In this document: positions 24,930 through 36,808 of the stretch, piece after piece | How the letters are laid out: every line of letters starts with the position of its first letter | Position numbering within the stretch: position 1 is the first letter of the stretch | The notes under the pieces: model-generated | Databases searched by the model: none | Told to the model about the DNA's origin: nothing | The model's input: only the letters and a program-made list of their open reading frames with translations | Origin: Cokeromyces recurvatus | Lineage: Eukaryota; Mucoromycota; Mucoromycetes; Mucorales; Mucoraceae | Assembly: GCF_025118155.1 (NCBI RefSeq) | Contig: NW_026251400.1 | Coordinates: 62,001-126,000 of the forward strand | Direction of reading: 5' to 3' | Length of the DNA: 64,000 bases | Made by a program: the position numbers and the translations under genes

Positions 24930-25500
24930 GCATGAAAGAATGTTTAAAGTAGCTAGAGTTTAGAGGAGGCCATTATAACGAAAAGAGTCAGAGTTGAATA
25001 TTTAGAGTGGCCAGAGTTTAGAGAAGACCGTTATGAATAAAAGAGTCAGGATTGAGTATGTAGAATAACTAGAATTTAGAGAAGAAGACCATTATGAATA
25101 AAAGAGTCAAGATTAAAAATGTAGAGTAGTCAGAGTTTGGAGGAGACCATTATGAATAAAAGAGTCAGGATTGAATATTTAGAGTGACCAATGTCCAGAT
25201 AAGTCCATTAAGATTGAATATGTAGAGTAACTAGATTTTAGAGAAGAAGACCATTATGAATAAAAGAGTCAGGATTAAATATATAGAGTAGGTAGAGTTT
25301 AGAGGAGACCATTATGAAGAAAAGAGTCATAATTGAATATTTAGGATGGACAATATCTAGAGGAATCACTAGGATTGAATATTTAGAGTGGCCAATATCC
25401 TTAGAAGCCCACTAGGATTGAATATTTAAAGTGACCAATATCCTTGAAGCCCACTAGGATTGATTTTATAAGGCGACCAATATCCTTGAAGCCCGCCATA
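24930..25500. repeat. Degenerate tandem-repeat field (about 60-bp units)
   Basis: Diverged units share AAAGAGTCAGRATTGAATAT, TTAGAGTGGCCAGAGTTTAG and AGACCATTATGAATAA. The AGAGTCA core recurs near 24984, 25042, 25103, 25161, 25265 and 25324, giving a spacing close to 58-61 bp with one gap of about 104 bp. From about 25340 the pattern shifts to shorter units built on GACCAATATCCTTGAAGCCCA. Not coding: all frames are broken. It lies between the two Tc1/mariner relics. Confidence 0.75.
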
Positions 25501-25896
25501 AAAAAAAATAAAAGATAAAGAAAAAAAGGAAAAGAAAAAAGGAAAAGAATAAAAAAAAAATGAATAAATAAATAAAAAAAATATGTGCATATAAAAAATA
25601 TGTATATAAAAATAAATAAAATATACAAAAAAAAGAAGAAAATAAAGTTTGAATACGTAAAGGGACAAATATTTAGAAACTACTTCCTAATATGATGAAA
25701 AGCAAGCAATGACTGATTTGTTTGCACTAACTAAATTTTAGGGAGCCTATTATAATTAAAGTTTGTAATAACCAGCATCAGGAGGGAATTATTATGTAAA
25801 AACACATGCTTCTATTCTATAAAATAGACAAAGTACAAAAGTGTATATGTGTGAAAATATATGCATTTATTCTATTAAAATAGGCAAAGTACAGTC

Positions 25897-25928
<32 letters not shown>

Positions 25929-27985
25929 GATTTTATTAAAAATAAGGAGAGACCACGAGAAAGTTTGCTTGTACATAAACAAAGAAAAAGTTTTCAAAGA
26001 TTAATATCCAGTACCTCTTTGTGGCTTATTATTTATCTTTCATATCTTTTATACACAAAAATGACTATAATAACTATTAAAGATATTATATTGAATTATG
26101 TTAAAGAAGCTTAAATGCTTTCTTTACTACTTGAGGATAGATCATTAAATGTGTAACTTTTGTTTTGTCAACTATTGTTTTATTTAAACGGAATTACAGC
26201 AAATCTTTCATTTTGCAGGTACATTTTCATTCCAATGAATAAAAAACTTGCTGGTAAAAAAAAAAAAAAAAAAAATATTTGTAAAAAAACAGATACACTT
26301 GGAGTCCCCAAAGTAAAATAGTTTACAAATATTTGCACTCAAAACACTGCTTATTTTTAGATCATTGTTTACTAGGACTAGCATATGTGTTTAGCACTTC
26401 TTTATACATATAGTGTAGTTATCATTTATCGAGAGTGATTTTTTTTTTAATAAATAGAATTGTAACTTGTTAAGAAAACCTCTGCTTTTTAATAGCTTAT
26501 CATTTATGCAATTATGAGAGTGCGTTAAATTACATCTTATTTTTTTTCCCTACAACATATATACCTAACTTCCTAATTGTGCTTTATTTTCGGTCTTTTG
26601 GTAATTGGGTTTTTTTTTTTCGTCTTACAAACGTTTTCATTAAAATATACATACAAAGCAGTCTGATTAGACGGCACAGATCAAGTCCTCAATATAATAG
26701 GTATTCCTTATCTATTCTGGTTATTTTATATTTTGCTTCTGTGTAGTAATTGACAAGGATATGATTACATATTCTACAAAAAAAAAAAAAAAAAAAGAGT
26801 ATTGGCAAGGAATAGGCTCACTTTGTTAAACAAACCTTAAGGTAAAATAGAAAATAATCATTATAACTACTATTGCTTTTTATTGATACAGTTCATATAA
26901 ATGCATACACTTATATTAGAAAAGAGAGTTTATCATAGAGATATATGGTTTATATTTTAATATTTAATATCTTCTAAAGCTGGTTTAAGACACATCATGC
27001 TGGAAAATGAAATTGATTGATATAAAACTTGTTCCATGTAGAGATATGCTTAATATGTGTCTATTGTGGTAATAATATCGTTTATTATTATCTGTTATTT
27101 ATATCATATATTGATAAGCTTATATAATATAATGTTCAAAACTTACTACAAGTAAATGATACTACACAATTAAGTTTACCCTAATTAGAATACTTATATG
27201 TATATAGCATTTAACCAACAATAATATTATCATCAGTATCAGATCACTAACAACTATTGCTTGTAATTTTATCAGATTAAACTATCTGTGTCAAGTCATG
27301 GTGCCTGAATAAACAAACTATATCAAATAATATTGTATGCTGGTGTTTAATTTAGCTGAATCAAGGTTGTACCTTAAATGTCAAATATAGATTGGTTACT
27401 ATCTTTTCCCTTGGATCAAATATTTCTAATATAGAATCATAACATCGGTAAAAGATGCCTGTTAGAAACTATAAAAGAAGCTGATCATTTTGAAAAAAAA
27501 AAGCTTGGAATTATCAAATTTTCGCTTAAAATAAATAATATTGCAGATTTTTACAGATTTTTTTCTGTTTATTGTTTTTACTTTCTTTCTTCTTTCACCG
27601 ATCTAACTAACGTAATAGAACTATCATAGTTTGGGAGGAAAGATATTTGATAAATTATGGAAAAAAAATATCAAGTAATAATAATACAATGATAACGAAA
27701 AGGTTGATTTTTTTTTATTGTGTTTGTGTGTATTTTGCTGGAAATAGCTTTGATGGCCCAATGATAGTTGCTACTACTAGAGATAGTAGAAAGCAGTAAG
27801 AAGATAGATAACATCACTATATCAATTTAACTGGGCGAAGAAGAAGTTCAAATGGGGAAACTATTTGAACCGTCCTGTCAAATTTTAAAGGCCTTTTCTA
27901 ATTTTATTCTTCCTTTTAAATATATACACTCTTTCTTAAATCACATGGCACAACTGTCGACTTTTGTAATGGCACTTTTTTTTTA
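25501..27985. other. Gene-free AT-rich stretch between repeats and transposon B
   Basis: About 2.5 kb with no supported gene. It contains low-complexity A/T/G purine tracts at 25500-25650, a near-duplicated motif (TATTCTATWAAATAGRCAAAGTAC at about 25812 and 25869), a 30-nt A-run near 25898-25927 and several shorter ones. Open frames here are compositional. Confidence 0.55.
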
Positions 27986-27989
27986 TTGA

Positions 27990-28680
27990 TATAAAAGTGT
28001 GCTATCACATTAAAGTGACTGTTTATCAAAATACAACTGCCATTTGGATGCAGAATAACGATAAAAACCTCGCAAGTCACTATAAAGAAGACTATTACAA
28101 GCTTCAGAAATCCTTGAAGTGAGAGTCTCTTTCTGCAGAAGTTTCTCCTTCTTAAGCTTGCTCTTGAAGACAGACCAGAATTGCTCTGTTGGATTCAATT
28201 CTGGAGAATAGGGGGGGGGAAGATATATATATATATATATATGCACAGCTGTAGCCTCGATTGACAATATATCTTCCGATATCTTCATGCTTATGGATTG
28301 GAGCATTGTCCATGACAATGTAGAAATTTTTTAAACTCTTCATGCTCATCCATAACATCAAGAACGCCCCCTCCCAATAAAATTAAAATAATGGCCAGTG
28401 ACAGTACCTGTAGCTTTGATAGCTTTGGATGCACCAGGCAATTTTCGTTTTATTTTTGAGTGAGCCTCATACGACTGCCTTACTTTTGACGTTGATGATA
28501 TCAAAAGGTGAAATAGCCCCCAATAGTGTCGTTGTCTGTGCCCTTATTGTGGGCGTTTCGACTATTGCTCTGTTTCAGAATGCATTTCAAAGTCGGTGAT
28601 ATTGTCTAAAGGGATACGCTTCCTCATCCACTTCCATTTTCATCCATGGCACCACCCTTTCCGTCTTCAAAAAAAAAAAA
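27990..28680 (-). mobile_element. Decayed Tc1/mariner-type transposon B
   Basis: Minus-strand transposase remnant. It reads TTLLGAISPFDIINVKV, KLPGASKAIKATGTVTGHYFNFI, VLDVMDEHEEFK, YIVMDNAPIHKHEDIG (second catalytic Asp, near 28295) and PPYSPELNPTEQFWSVFK (catalytic Glu, near 28185). The C-terminus is RGFYRYSASKWQLYFDKQSL with a stop just below 28010. Several frameshifts are present, a TA dinucleotide repeat (about 28224-28241) has grown between Asp2 and Glu, and the N-terminal half is missing. Its left flank contains short GGCAC repeats that might be eroded terminal repeats. Same family as transposon A and the element at 50.5 kb. Confidence 0.82.
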
Positions 28681-28689
28681 AAAAAAAAG

Positions 28690-29022
28690 ATAATTCACTT
28701 AATAAATTATGATGGGGAAGGGAAAGAGGAGGGGTGATAGAAAGGACAATAGTTTGTTATTATGGAACATCATGTTATTATAGATAAATAAAGACCTTTT
28801 TGTTGTTGTTGTCTAACTTGTAACTTTTTGTTTACTTTTCGTAATATACACATATTTTTATTAATTATACTGGTAACCAGGAGTAGTAATTTATAAATGA
28901 GAATACTTGTATAGTCCTAAAAGAAAAGAAATATTTTCCCCCTTTTTTTTTTCAAACATAATACATAACAAGCCTTTATTATAATTTCGTCTTTTCTTTT
29001 CATATATAAAATTGTCTTTTTA
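28690..29022. other. Spacer between transposon B and SmE
   Basis: About 330 bp, AT-rich, with a polypurine patch near 28720-28745. It probably contains the SmE 3' UTR. No gene seen. Confidence 0.55.
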
Positions 29023-29547
29023 TTAGTTTTCAACACCTTGTATCAGAGTAATATTATCGCCTTTCAATAAAAGTCGACCTAAAATAAATAATATAAGATT
29101 ATCATTATCATTATTATTTGTATCAACTTACCAACTTTAACTCGAGTATTATTCTTGATGTCAATCTCTTCACCATCATCAAGAACCAAATTCATGAATT
29201 CATCAAAACCCTAATAACGCGTTTTTTTTTTAGTCTCACATTGTAAAAGTAATTTCCACACTTACAATAATTTGGCCTTCAATTCTTAAATCTGTTTTAT
29301 CAAATAACCAAATCTGAACTCTGGATTTCTAATATAGAACAAATAAATAAATAACATGTAACAATACTAAATAGTTTTAATGGTTATATTTGTATTTACA
29401 TTTTGAAGGTATCTGAAAATCAGATTCTAATTTAAAAAAAAAAAAAAATGTAAATAAAAAATAATTCAGTGCATTATTACATCTTTACATTTATAATTGT
29501 ATACTTACGATGGGTTGAACCATAATCTTCTGTACTTTGGATGACAT
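29023..29547 (-). CDS. SME1: Small nuclear ribonucleoprotein E (SmE)
   Basis: One of the seven core Sm proteins that ring the U1/U2/U4/U5 snRNAs in the spliceosome. Spliced reading: [87 protein letters not shown], stop at 29025-29023. Sm motif 1 (around [31 protein letters not shown]) and Sm motif 2 ([11 protein letters not shown]) are complete. About 90 aa, as expected. Its short coding sequence is split by five introns of roughly 45-75 nt, the densest intron load in the window. Confidence 0.95.
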
Positions 29548-30015
29548 CTTTTATATATGTATATATGTATATATATATTTTTTTTTATTAATAATTTATG
29601 TGAATAGTATATAAGAGAAAATGTATTGCTATAATTGTATTTTCCAGGTTCGTAAGACTATGAAAAAAAAAAAAAAAAAAAAAAAAAGTGAAAAACGAAG
29701 TCAAACAAATTTATATTCCGCCAAAAACGTCATGATTTATGGAGGAGTTTAGTATCATTTAGCTTTAGCATTTACTGTTATATTATATTACATAATAATA
29801 ATAAACGTTGAAAAAAAAAAAAAAATACATAACTATAAAAGTTAAAGAAAATAGACAGGATATAAATAAATTACATACAACTATAATGACTGCTATAGAT
29901 AGATAGATACTCAAAAAAATGAATTAGATAGAAATGATTAAAACGTCCTAATGTAAATAGAGAGATACACTATGTTAATTATACTGTTTATTAGCATATA
30001 TTCCACGTGATTGTA

Positions 30016-31799
30016 TTATAGATCCATCATACTATTTTGATTGGGTCCCCAACTATGGATATTCATAAATAGTTAATATTAAAAAAGATAAAATAAAAAT
30101 AAAGAATTTACTTACACTCTTATGGTATGATCATCACTCGCAGACACAAATTGCATAGGTTCAATAGGACACCAACTAACACAATTCACTGTATTTTCAT
30201 GTCCTTCTAGTTCCTCTAATAATGTTCCATGATCTCGACTCCAGATATATACATGATTATCTAATTGTATATATAATAGTATGAGTATTAAACTATTACA
30301 TGCGTGTGCGTGTGCGTGTGCGTGTATCATTTTACCTTCACTGCCACTAATTACAAATGATTCATTATGTCCTCCCAGGGTAGATCGAATGATATAAGTA
30401 ATCTGCTTTTGACCTGAATATTTATGTACTATCTCTCTTTCATCTAAATCCCATAAATGTAACTCTTGTACGTCTTGAACATTGACCAATGCATATCTTC
30501 CATCTTTTGTTAATGTTAATGACGTGATCGTACCTTCTTCAGGTATCTTTACAATTTCAGTGATACGTAATCCATCTACATCATAAACACTTATACATTT
30601 ATCTAATCCAATCGTCACAAATCGTTTCCCGTCTTCAGTTATCTTCATATCCGTCGTTCTCTGAACTGGCCAACGAGTCACGGGCTGTGTGGATTCATCA
30701 GCATCCCATAAACAAAGTATCTTATCACAGGCACCTGAAATAAAATGTCGATTATCAGGTAACCAAACACAACTTGTCACTTGATCTCGATGACTTTGAA
30801 AGGTATGTAATAAGGTACCACTAAAAGGGTCCCATAAACGAATACCAAAATCCGTACCACATACCAATAAACGAGTGTTATCTGGAGACCAAGCACAATA
30901 CGATCCACTCACTTCACTCTTAAATGTCTGAATAGCTTCAAAGGTCTTCATGTCCCAAATAATACATGATTTATCTTTTGAAACTGAAGCTAAATAATGT
31001 CCATCATGCGAATAAGCAACATGCCAGATCTCGTCTGTATGCCCTCGAAGGACCTTGATGGTCGTTGTAGGAAATTGATTTTTATCACACATATGATCTG
31101 AAAATAAAGAAAATTTATTATCTTGTCTCGGATTATGATAGAGACAGGACCTCTTTTGCCATTCAAGTGATTGATTAATCAAGTATAACAATCGTTGTTT
31201 TGGTATCATGGCTGTAGGATCAACAAAATGTTGTATCTCTGTTAACAATTGTTCTCTTGATGCCCCTTGTGTGCCATCCCAGCAGGCTTGCTCCATCACG
31301 TCGTCTATTGAAGAACAAAGTACTAAACTTGTAAGTAAATGTAATCTCTCTGTATTTTGACCTAATGGTGTAATTTCTGTTCTAAGCACATATAATGCTT
31401 GCATCGTTTCACCCTTTTCCAGTAATTCCAAAAACTTTTGTTGTCGAATTAGAAATTGAACTTTAGGTAGATTATTTGTTGAAATAAAGGGTATTTGAGA
31501 TAAAAGGGATTCCGCTACTTGCCATTCACCATGTAAAATACTCGACCTAAACTTTAAAATAATACTTGATTCTAGTGAAATGCCTGACTCTGTCTCTAGT
31601 GCAGTAGCAGCATTGCTGTTCATTATTACAAAGTCATTTAATATTTATATTCTACATGTGTGTGAATACATTCAATTTACTATGCTTACTTGTAACCAAG
31701 ATCGAGTAAAGCTTGTAATATTAATCTCACAAGTTCTTCATTCTTTATATTATTTGACACTGTCTTTTGTTGGTTCGAGTTCTTTTTTGATATTTGCAT
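30016..31799 (-). CDS. GID7: GID/CTLH E3 ligase subunit Gid7/WDR26-like
   Basis: WD40 scaffold of the GID/CTLH ubiquitin ligase that degrades gluconeogenic enzymes in yeast. The first exon (ATG 31799) plus the join at about 31692/31613 gives a LisH motif (ELVRLILQALLDLGYNNAATALETESGI). A CTLH region follows (LHGEWQVAESLLSQI; RQQKFLELLEKGETMQALYVLR). Then come seven WD repeats from VLRGHTDEIWHVAYSHDG to FVSASDDHTIRVWG, with C-terminal PNQNSMMDL. Introns lie after LGYN, at 30261-30335 (75 nt, in frame, stop-free, carrying a GTGCGT repeat), and before the last 13 codons. Order of domains and the short tail fit WDR26/Gid7. Confidence 0.93.
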
Positions 31800-32672
31800 A
31801 ATACTGACTAAAAAAGAAAAAGGTAAAATAATAATGATAATATGTATATATAAAAAAAAAAAAAAGCCAATCAAATAGGATGAAAGAAATTATTACGTGG
31901 ATAATGTGTTCATGTGATTTTTTTAATATGATAAGACTGCTTTCAATAAAATTAAGTAATTTTTTTATACACATGTATATAAAAAAAAAAAAAAACGTCA
32001 ATCAATGACATAGAAAATTCTTCTTTTCTTCTTCTTTATTGTCTGTACTTTGTTTAAAACCAATTAAAATTTACACAAATACAAATAATTAAAAAAAAAA
32101 AAAAGAAAAAAAGAAGAAAAGAAGAAAAAAAAAAAGAAATAGCAACTATGTATGATGTTCGAATGATAATCCTTAATTCCAGGAATATATTTTTTTTAAG
32201 TGCAACGTTATTTTTATACATTCTTGTACCTGAATTTATTATAAATGACAGAGAAATGATGATATACAACATAGTATGCATGATTCTAATATTATATAAT
32301 GTATTGAATAGTAGCATAAATCAGCCTTTTTCTTTTATTTTTGTTTTTCTTAAGAAAGAAAGGATAGTTGGTTGCTTGTTATGTATTTTATTAGGACGAA
32401 TACGATTACTTCTTTAACATTATTATTAATAATATGCAAGTCCTTTTCTGGATTCAACTGCACGCGGTCATTTAAATTATAAATCAACCGACAAACAATA
32501 GAAGACAATGTGGAGATAGGAGAGGGGGGGGGCTTGTAAAAATATGAAAAAAAAAAATGATATAAATTTGTATAATTTTTTTTTTCAACTTGTAATTATT
32601 TCTTCTTTTTTTTTTCTTTTTTGTTTTTATCTTTACAAAACACACCCCCCACTCAGTTATATTAATTTAAAG
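31800..32672. promoter_or_regulatory. Divergent promoter region GID7/CYC1
   Basis: About 870 bp between two divergent starts. AT-rich with repeated A/T tracts. Just before CYC1 there is a CT/T-rich leader (32590-32640) and CACACCCCCCACTCAG, a C-rich patch adjacent to the ATG. No other gene is supported; long open frames here are T-rich noise. Confidence 0.55.
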
Positions 32673-33210
32673 ATGTCTACTCCCGGATCTGGTAACGCCA
32701 CTGCTGGTGCTAAGCTTTTTAAGACTCGTTGTGCTCAATGTCACACCGTTGAAGAAGTGAGTTTTATTGTATATGCATTTCTGAAGTGATTATAACCCTT
32801 TTTTTTTTCTTTATTATCATCCTTAGGGTGGTCCTCACAAGGTCGGTCCTAATCTTCACGGTATCTTTGGTCGTAAGACGGGTCAAGCTCCCGGTTACTC
32901 TTACACCGCTGCTAATGTAGAAAAAGGTATTGTTTGGGAAGAACAAACTCTTTTCGATGTAAGTATTTGTATAAAAGGAGAATATCGCAACCTGTACTTA
33001 TTATTACTCCCTATTTGTTAGTACCTTGAAAACCCCAAGAAATATATTCCTGGTACTAAGATGGCTTTTGCTGGTTTTAAGAAGCCTAAGGATCGTGCTG
33101 ATGTTGTTGCTTACTTGAAGGTAAAAAAAGAAAAGGAAGGACAAAAATTGATTTTGACTTGTAAATACTTATTTTTTCATTTATTTATTTTTACATAGGA
33201 ATCATGTTAA
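32673..33210 (+). CDS. CYC1: Cytochrome c
   Basis: Mitochondrial intermembrane electron carrier between complexes III and IV. Four exons encode [20 protein letters not shown], with the haem site CAQCH, then [54 protein letters not shown] (Met80-equivalent ligand) and [10 protein letters not shown] plus the terminal exon ESC, stop at 33208-33210. About 109 aa, the standard size. The last exon holds only three codons and the stop. Cys as the final residue is slightly unusual for the family. Codon choice is GC3-rich compared with its neighbours, consistent with strong expression. Confidence 0.97.
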
Positions 33211-34317
33211 GCTGTATTTATAAAACCTTTTTATTTATTTTCCCCCTTCAATATTTAAAAGAAAATATTGCTTTTTTTTGTACTATTTTTAATACTTTAG
33301 ATACTTTTTTTTTTTTTGTAAATGGATCTGTTACATTAAAATAAATTGACCATTTTAATAAGAGAGAGACTATATAACATGGATTGTTTAAAACTATAAC
33401 TATAAAAATAGATATTTTTACTTTTTTAGATTTCATAATAGTTGCGTATTCGTAGCTGGAATAATTTTTTTAACAATAGGAATCTGGGTTTTAGGTTTGA
33501 GAATTATACTAAACTGAAGTCTACATTGTTATGCAAAACTACTTCACCTCAACAAATTAGCTGAATAAAGTCATCAACATCATATTATTGAGAGCAATAA
33601 AGAAATACATCTTTTATATGTTCTAGTCAATTTCAAAATCACAATAATAAAAATAGAGACATAAATACTAAGAAAAGTGACCAAGGGCAACATGGATGAC
33701 TTGTTGTAAAATGAAGAATGATAGACAAGAGAGGTTTTGCGTTTTCTTGTAGGGAGTCTAATAGAATAGGATTTCACACTGATTAAACAGTTTTTTTTTC
33801 CTTGTCTGCTGTTGAATGGCGTAGTTGTAATTTCGGGGTAGTAGTAGTAGTAGTAGAGGATATTTATTAACGGGAAACACTGGGAGAAAGTTAGATGATA
33901 AAGTGTCAGAAGAGGTAATAAAATAGTTCAGTCAGGATTAAAAAAGCTATAGCTCCTACTACAAGTAAATAATAAAAGGCATTTCATAAGATGAAGAAAT
34001 AAATGTAGTAGACTAACTTGAATTGAAATAAATTCATTTATTCTTATTAATTATTTCATTAATAAAACTTTATTTTTGCTCAGATATCTTAAATTGCTAA
34101 CTTTAAAACATTTCAGGGATATATAAAACTAACTGTTTAATCATGTATTTTAAACGATAGCACATCTAACGAAACGAAATCCTTTTTTTTTTTTTTTTAT
34201 TATATACAAGTCTCTATTACTAATAACAATTTTCGAAGCTTGCATGAAAGTTACTTCTTGTCAACGGAAAGATTCTTTGTATAAAAGTTATCAGATTGTA
34301 AAGTATAAAATAATTCC

Positions 34318-34362
<45 letters not shown>

Positions 34363-34641
34363 TCTATTTAATCTATAACCTTGGAACTGCAATTATGAAT
34401 CTTTAAGCTATTTGTACTTTTAGTTTTCCATGTAACTAATATGCATCATCCTTTTCCCTACAAGCAAATGAACTTGATTCAGTTTGACAAATAAAATCAT
34501 TCGTTATTTTATAAAGAACATCAATATGCATATTTTATTATTTTATTTTATATACGTGTTTTTAATTGAATACAGAACTCAATCTTTTATTCGTTATAAC
34601 AGCGGCATCATCAACTAGGATAAAAAAGATATTAAGCTCAG
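33211..34641. other. Convergent intergenic region CYC1 / R3HCC1L-like
   Basis: About 1.4 kb between two converging genes, with no supported gene. Contains a TAG/GTA microsatellite (33838-33855) and T-runs at 34183-34199 and 34321-34356. Likely 3' UTRs and terminators plus spacer. Confidence 0.6.
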
Positions 34642-35669
34642 TCAGTGTTTATTATCTCCAAGTTTATAAAACTTACTTCTCATTGAATTCCTATTGGATG
34701 TTCTATTGTTGTTAAATGATTGTCTTTTTATATCCATCGACATAGGTCTATTATTGTTTGTAGGCTTTTGCTGCTGATTTATATTATTCTCCTTTAAAAA
34801 ATCAGTAGGGCCATCATAAGGACGTATTTTAGCTAAAGCATGTGTGACATTATCAATATAAGCCTTTTTAGCTAATATATGTAAAATAATAATATCCTTA
34901 ATGAATCTACTTGATACGGCAGTGTGTTATTATTATATATATATTATATACCTGTGGCAGGATGGTCAAAGATGATCAAGGCACGAGTATCAGATAACCA
35001 TTTAATTTTATATCCTCCTCGACTACTTTCATAGCTTCTAAAGATATCATGTAAATGATGTGTCTTGAAGGCAGGAGGAAAGTCATAACAATCCAATATA
35101 ACGGTAGGCTCTTCAGCAGGAGGAACTTCAACTATATTTTAATTATTTAGTATACACATACACATATACATGTACACATATATACATATACATATTATAC
35201 ACACCTGGTGAATCTTGAAAGGATTCAAAGAGACGACTGGCTCTTTTACTTTTCCTTTTATCATCCTCAGTCATACTATATCTGTCATATTGTTTAAGAA
35301 TACTTTCCCAGTCTTCTACTTGTTCATTACCATCTTCAAAGGTTGTATTCTTATCCTAATAATAATAATAATAAATATACATGTTGTATATAGATGTTAA
35401 CATGTACCTACATAATCGTTTCCATCATCACCAAAGAAACTATGACGATTATATCTATTATTTGAAGACATGGGACGACGATGTATAAAGGAAGCACGTT
35501 TCGTAGAACCAGAGGAAACAGTTGCCTCAGGTTGTAATATAACATCTTGATTCATAGATGAACGATATTTATTTGTAGTAGCACGTCTATTATCATCTTC
35601 TTCATTACGACGATGAATAGGTATATAAGCTAACATGCTATTACGTTTATTAGTCTTGTTGTCATCCAT
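34642..35669 (-). CDS. R3HCC1L-like RNA-binding-type protein
   Basis: Four exons from ATG 35669 to TGA 34644-34642, about 260 aa. The N-terminal half is Arg/Asn/Ser-rich and probably disordered (MDDNKTNKRNSMLAYIPIHR; RRPMSSNNRYNRHSFFGDD). The C-terminal half carries TVILDCYDFPPAFKTHHLHD, YKIKWLSDTRALIIFDHPAT and NVTHALAKIRPYDGPTDFL. This closely follows the C-terminal RRM-like domain of animal R3HCC1/R3HCC1L (pattern IYDFPxEFKTxDL...IKWVDDTHAL). No R3H motif was seen. A role in mRNA or growth regulation is inferred from homologues only. The tail is rich in Asn, Arg and Ser. Confidence 0.75.
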
Positions 35670-36808
35670 TTTTTTTTTTAAACAAAAGGAAAGAATGGGG
35701 GTATAATAATATATAATGTGTTGAAGCTAAGGTGAGAAATAAATAAAAAAAATTACTAAATGAGAATAATTTGAAGTTCTTACAAAAAAAAAGAAAAAAA
35801 AAATTATTGGATAATTGAAGAAATAAGATATCCCATTTTAGGAAGTGACAACGGATACTGCTTGTTGTATAGTTCTGTGTGAATCTGTAGTTGGAATAAC
35901 TTATACCAGCATGATTTCTTTACTAGTAAAGGTAGAACTAGTTACTACCTTCTATACAAGCCTTATAGCATATATGTCTTTCTTTTTATATCTTTTACAA
36001 AGTATTATTTATAGAAAAAAGATATAAAAATACTACTACTATTAGTTATCACTGTAAAACATTGAATAAACGGGGCAATAAATATACAAAAACATTTTAT
36101 TTATTTATTTTGTTCTCTTTACTTTGCCTAATGATACACTTCTTTCATGATAGGTAAAAAAAAAAAAAAAAAAAAAAAAAGTTACTTACAACGGTCAAAA
36201 GAAGACATCATTACAGACATAGTGTTCTTCTCATTGGAAATGATAATAACAATAAGTATATGCTTATCGATCGATACACTCTATATTCTTTGATCGTTGC
36301 TGTAGGGAATGAAGATAATTCTCAACAGACAGTCTAGTGATCATTAACCTCCTCTCTCTCCCCTCCCCACCATTATTTAACTAACTATACGCTCAATAAA
36401 TATAGTGTATCTCTATTGATTTTCTGTGATTCTCTTTGTCGTCAGGACAAACTTTAACATCTTCTTATACCTGTTTGAATTGTTTATTTAATATACATAC
36501 ATACATGCATGTATTCTTTAATAGCATCACATAGGGAATAAAATAATATTCAAGACCAAAAATTTACTTGTTTCTATAATGTAGTCTATTTACACATGTC
36601 TTTTTTTTTTCTTTCTCTTCTTTTTTTTTTCTTTTTTCCCTTATTCTCTTTTCTTTTTTTTTCTTTTTTTATTTATAATATTTTAACTCCATGTATATAT
36701 TTCCTTTTTTTATAAGGGATAAAAGGTGTAAATTTAAAAGCTATTACATATATATAAAAAAAAACAAAAAAAAAAAACAAGAGAATCGAACCAAACGAAT
36801 GATTTTTT
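35670..36808. other. Intergenic region R3HCC1L-like / PAB2
   Basis: About 1.14 kb. Short T/A homopolymers, a polypyrimidine strip (36346-36372 and 36600-36665) and a CATA repeat near 36495. No gene seen. It serves as the R3HCC1L-like promoter side and the PAB2 3' side. Confidence 0.55.

Noticed and set aside
25401..25668. Phe/Tyr/Leu-rich open frames that look like membrane proteins
   Set aside because: Translation of A/T homopolymer-like repeats; no gene structure.
35845..36027. 60-codon frame with hydrophobic segment
   Set aside because: No promoter or splice context, unrecognised, length expected by chance.
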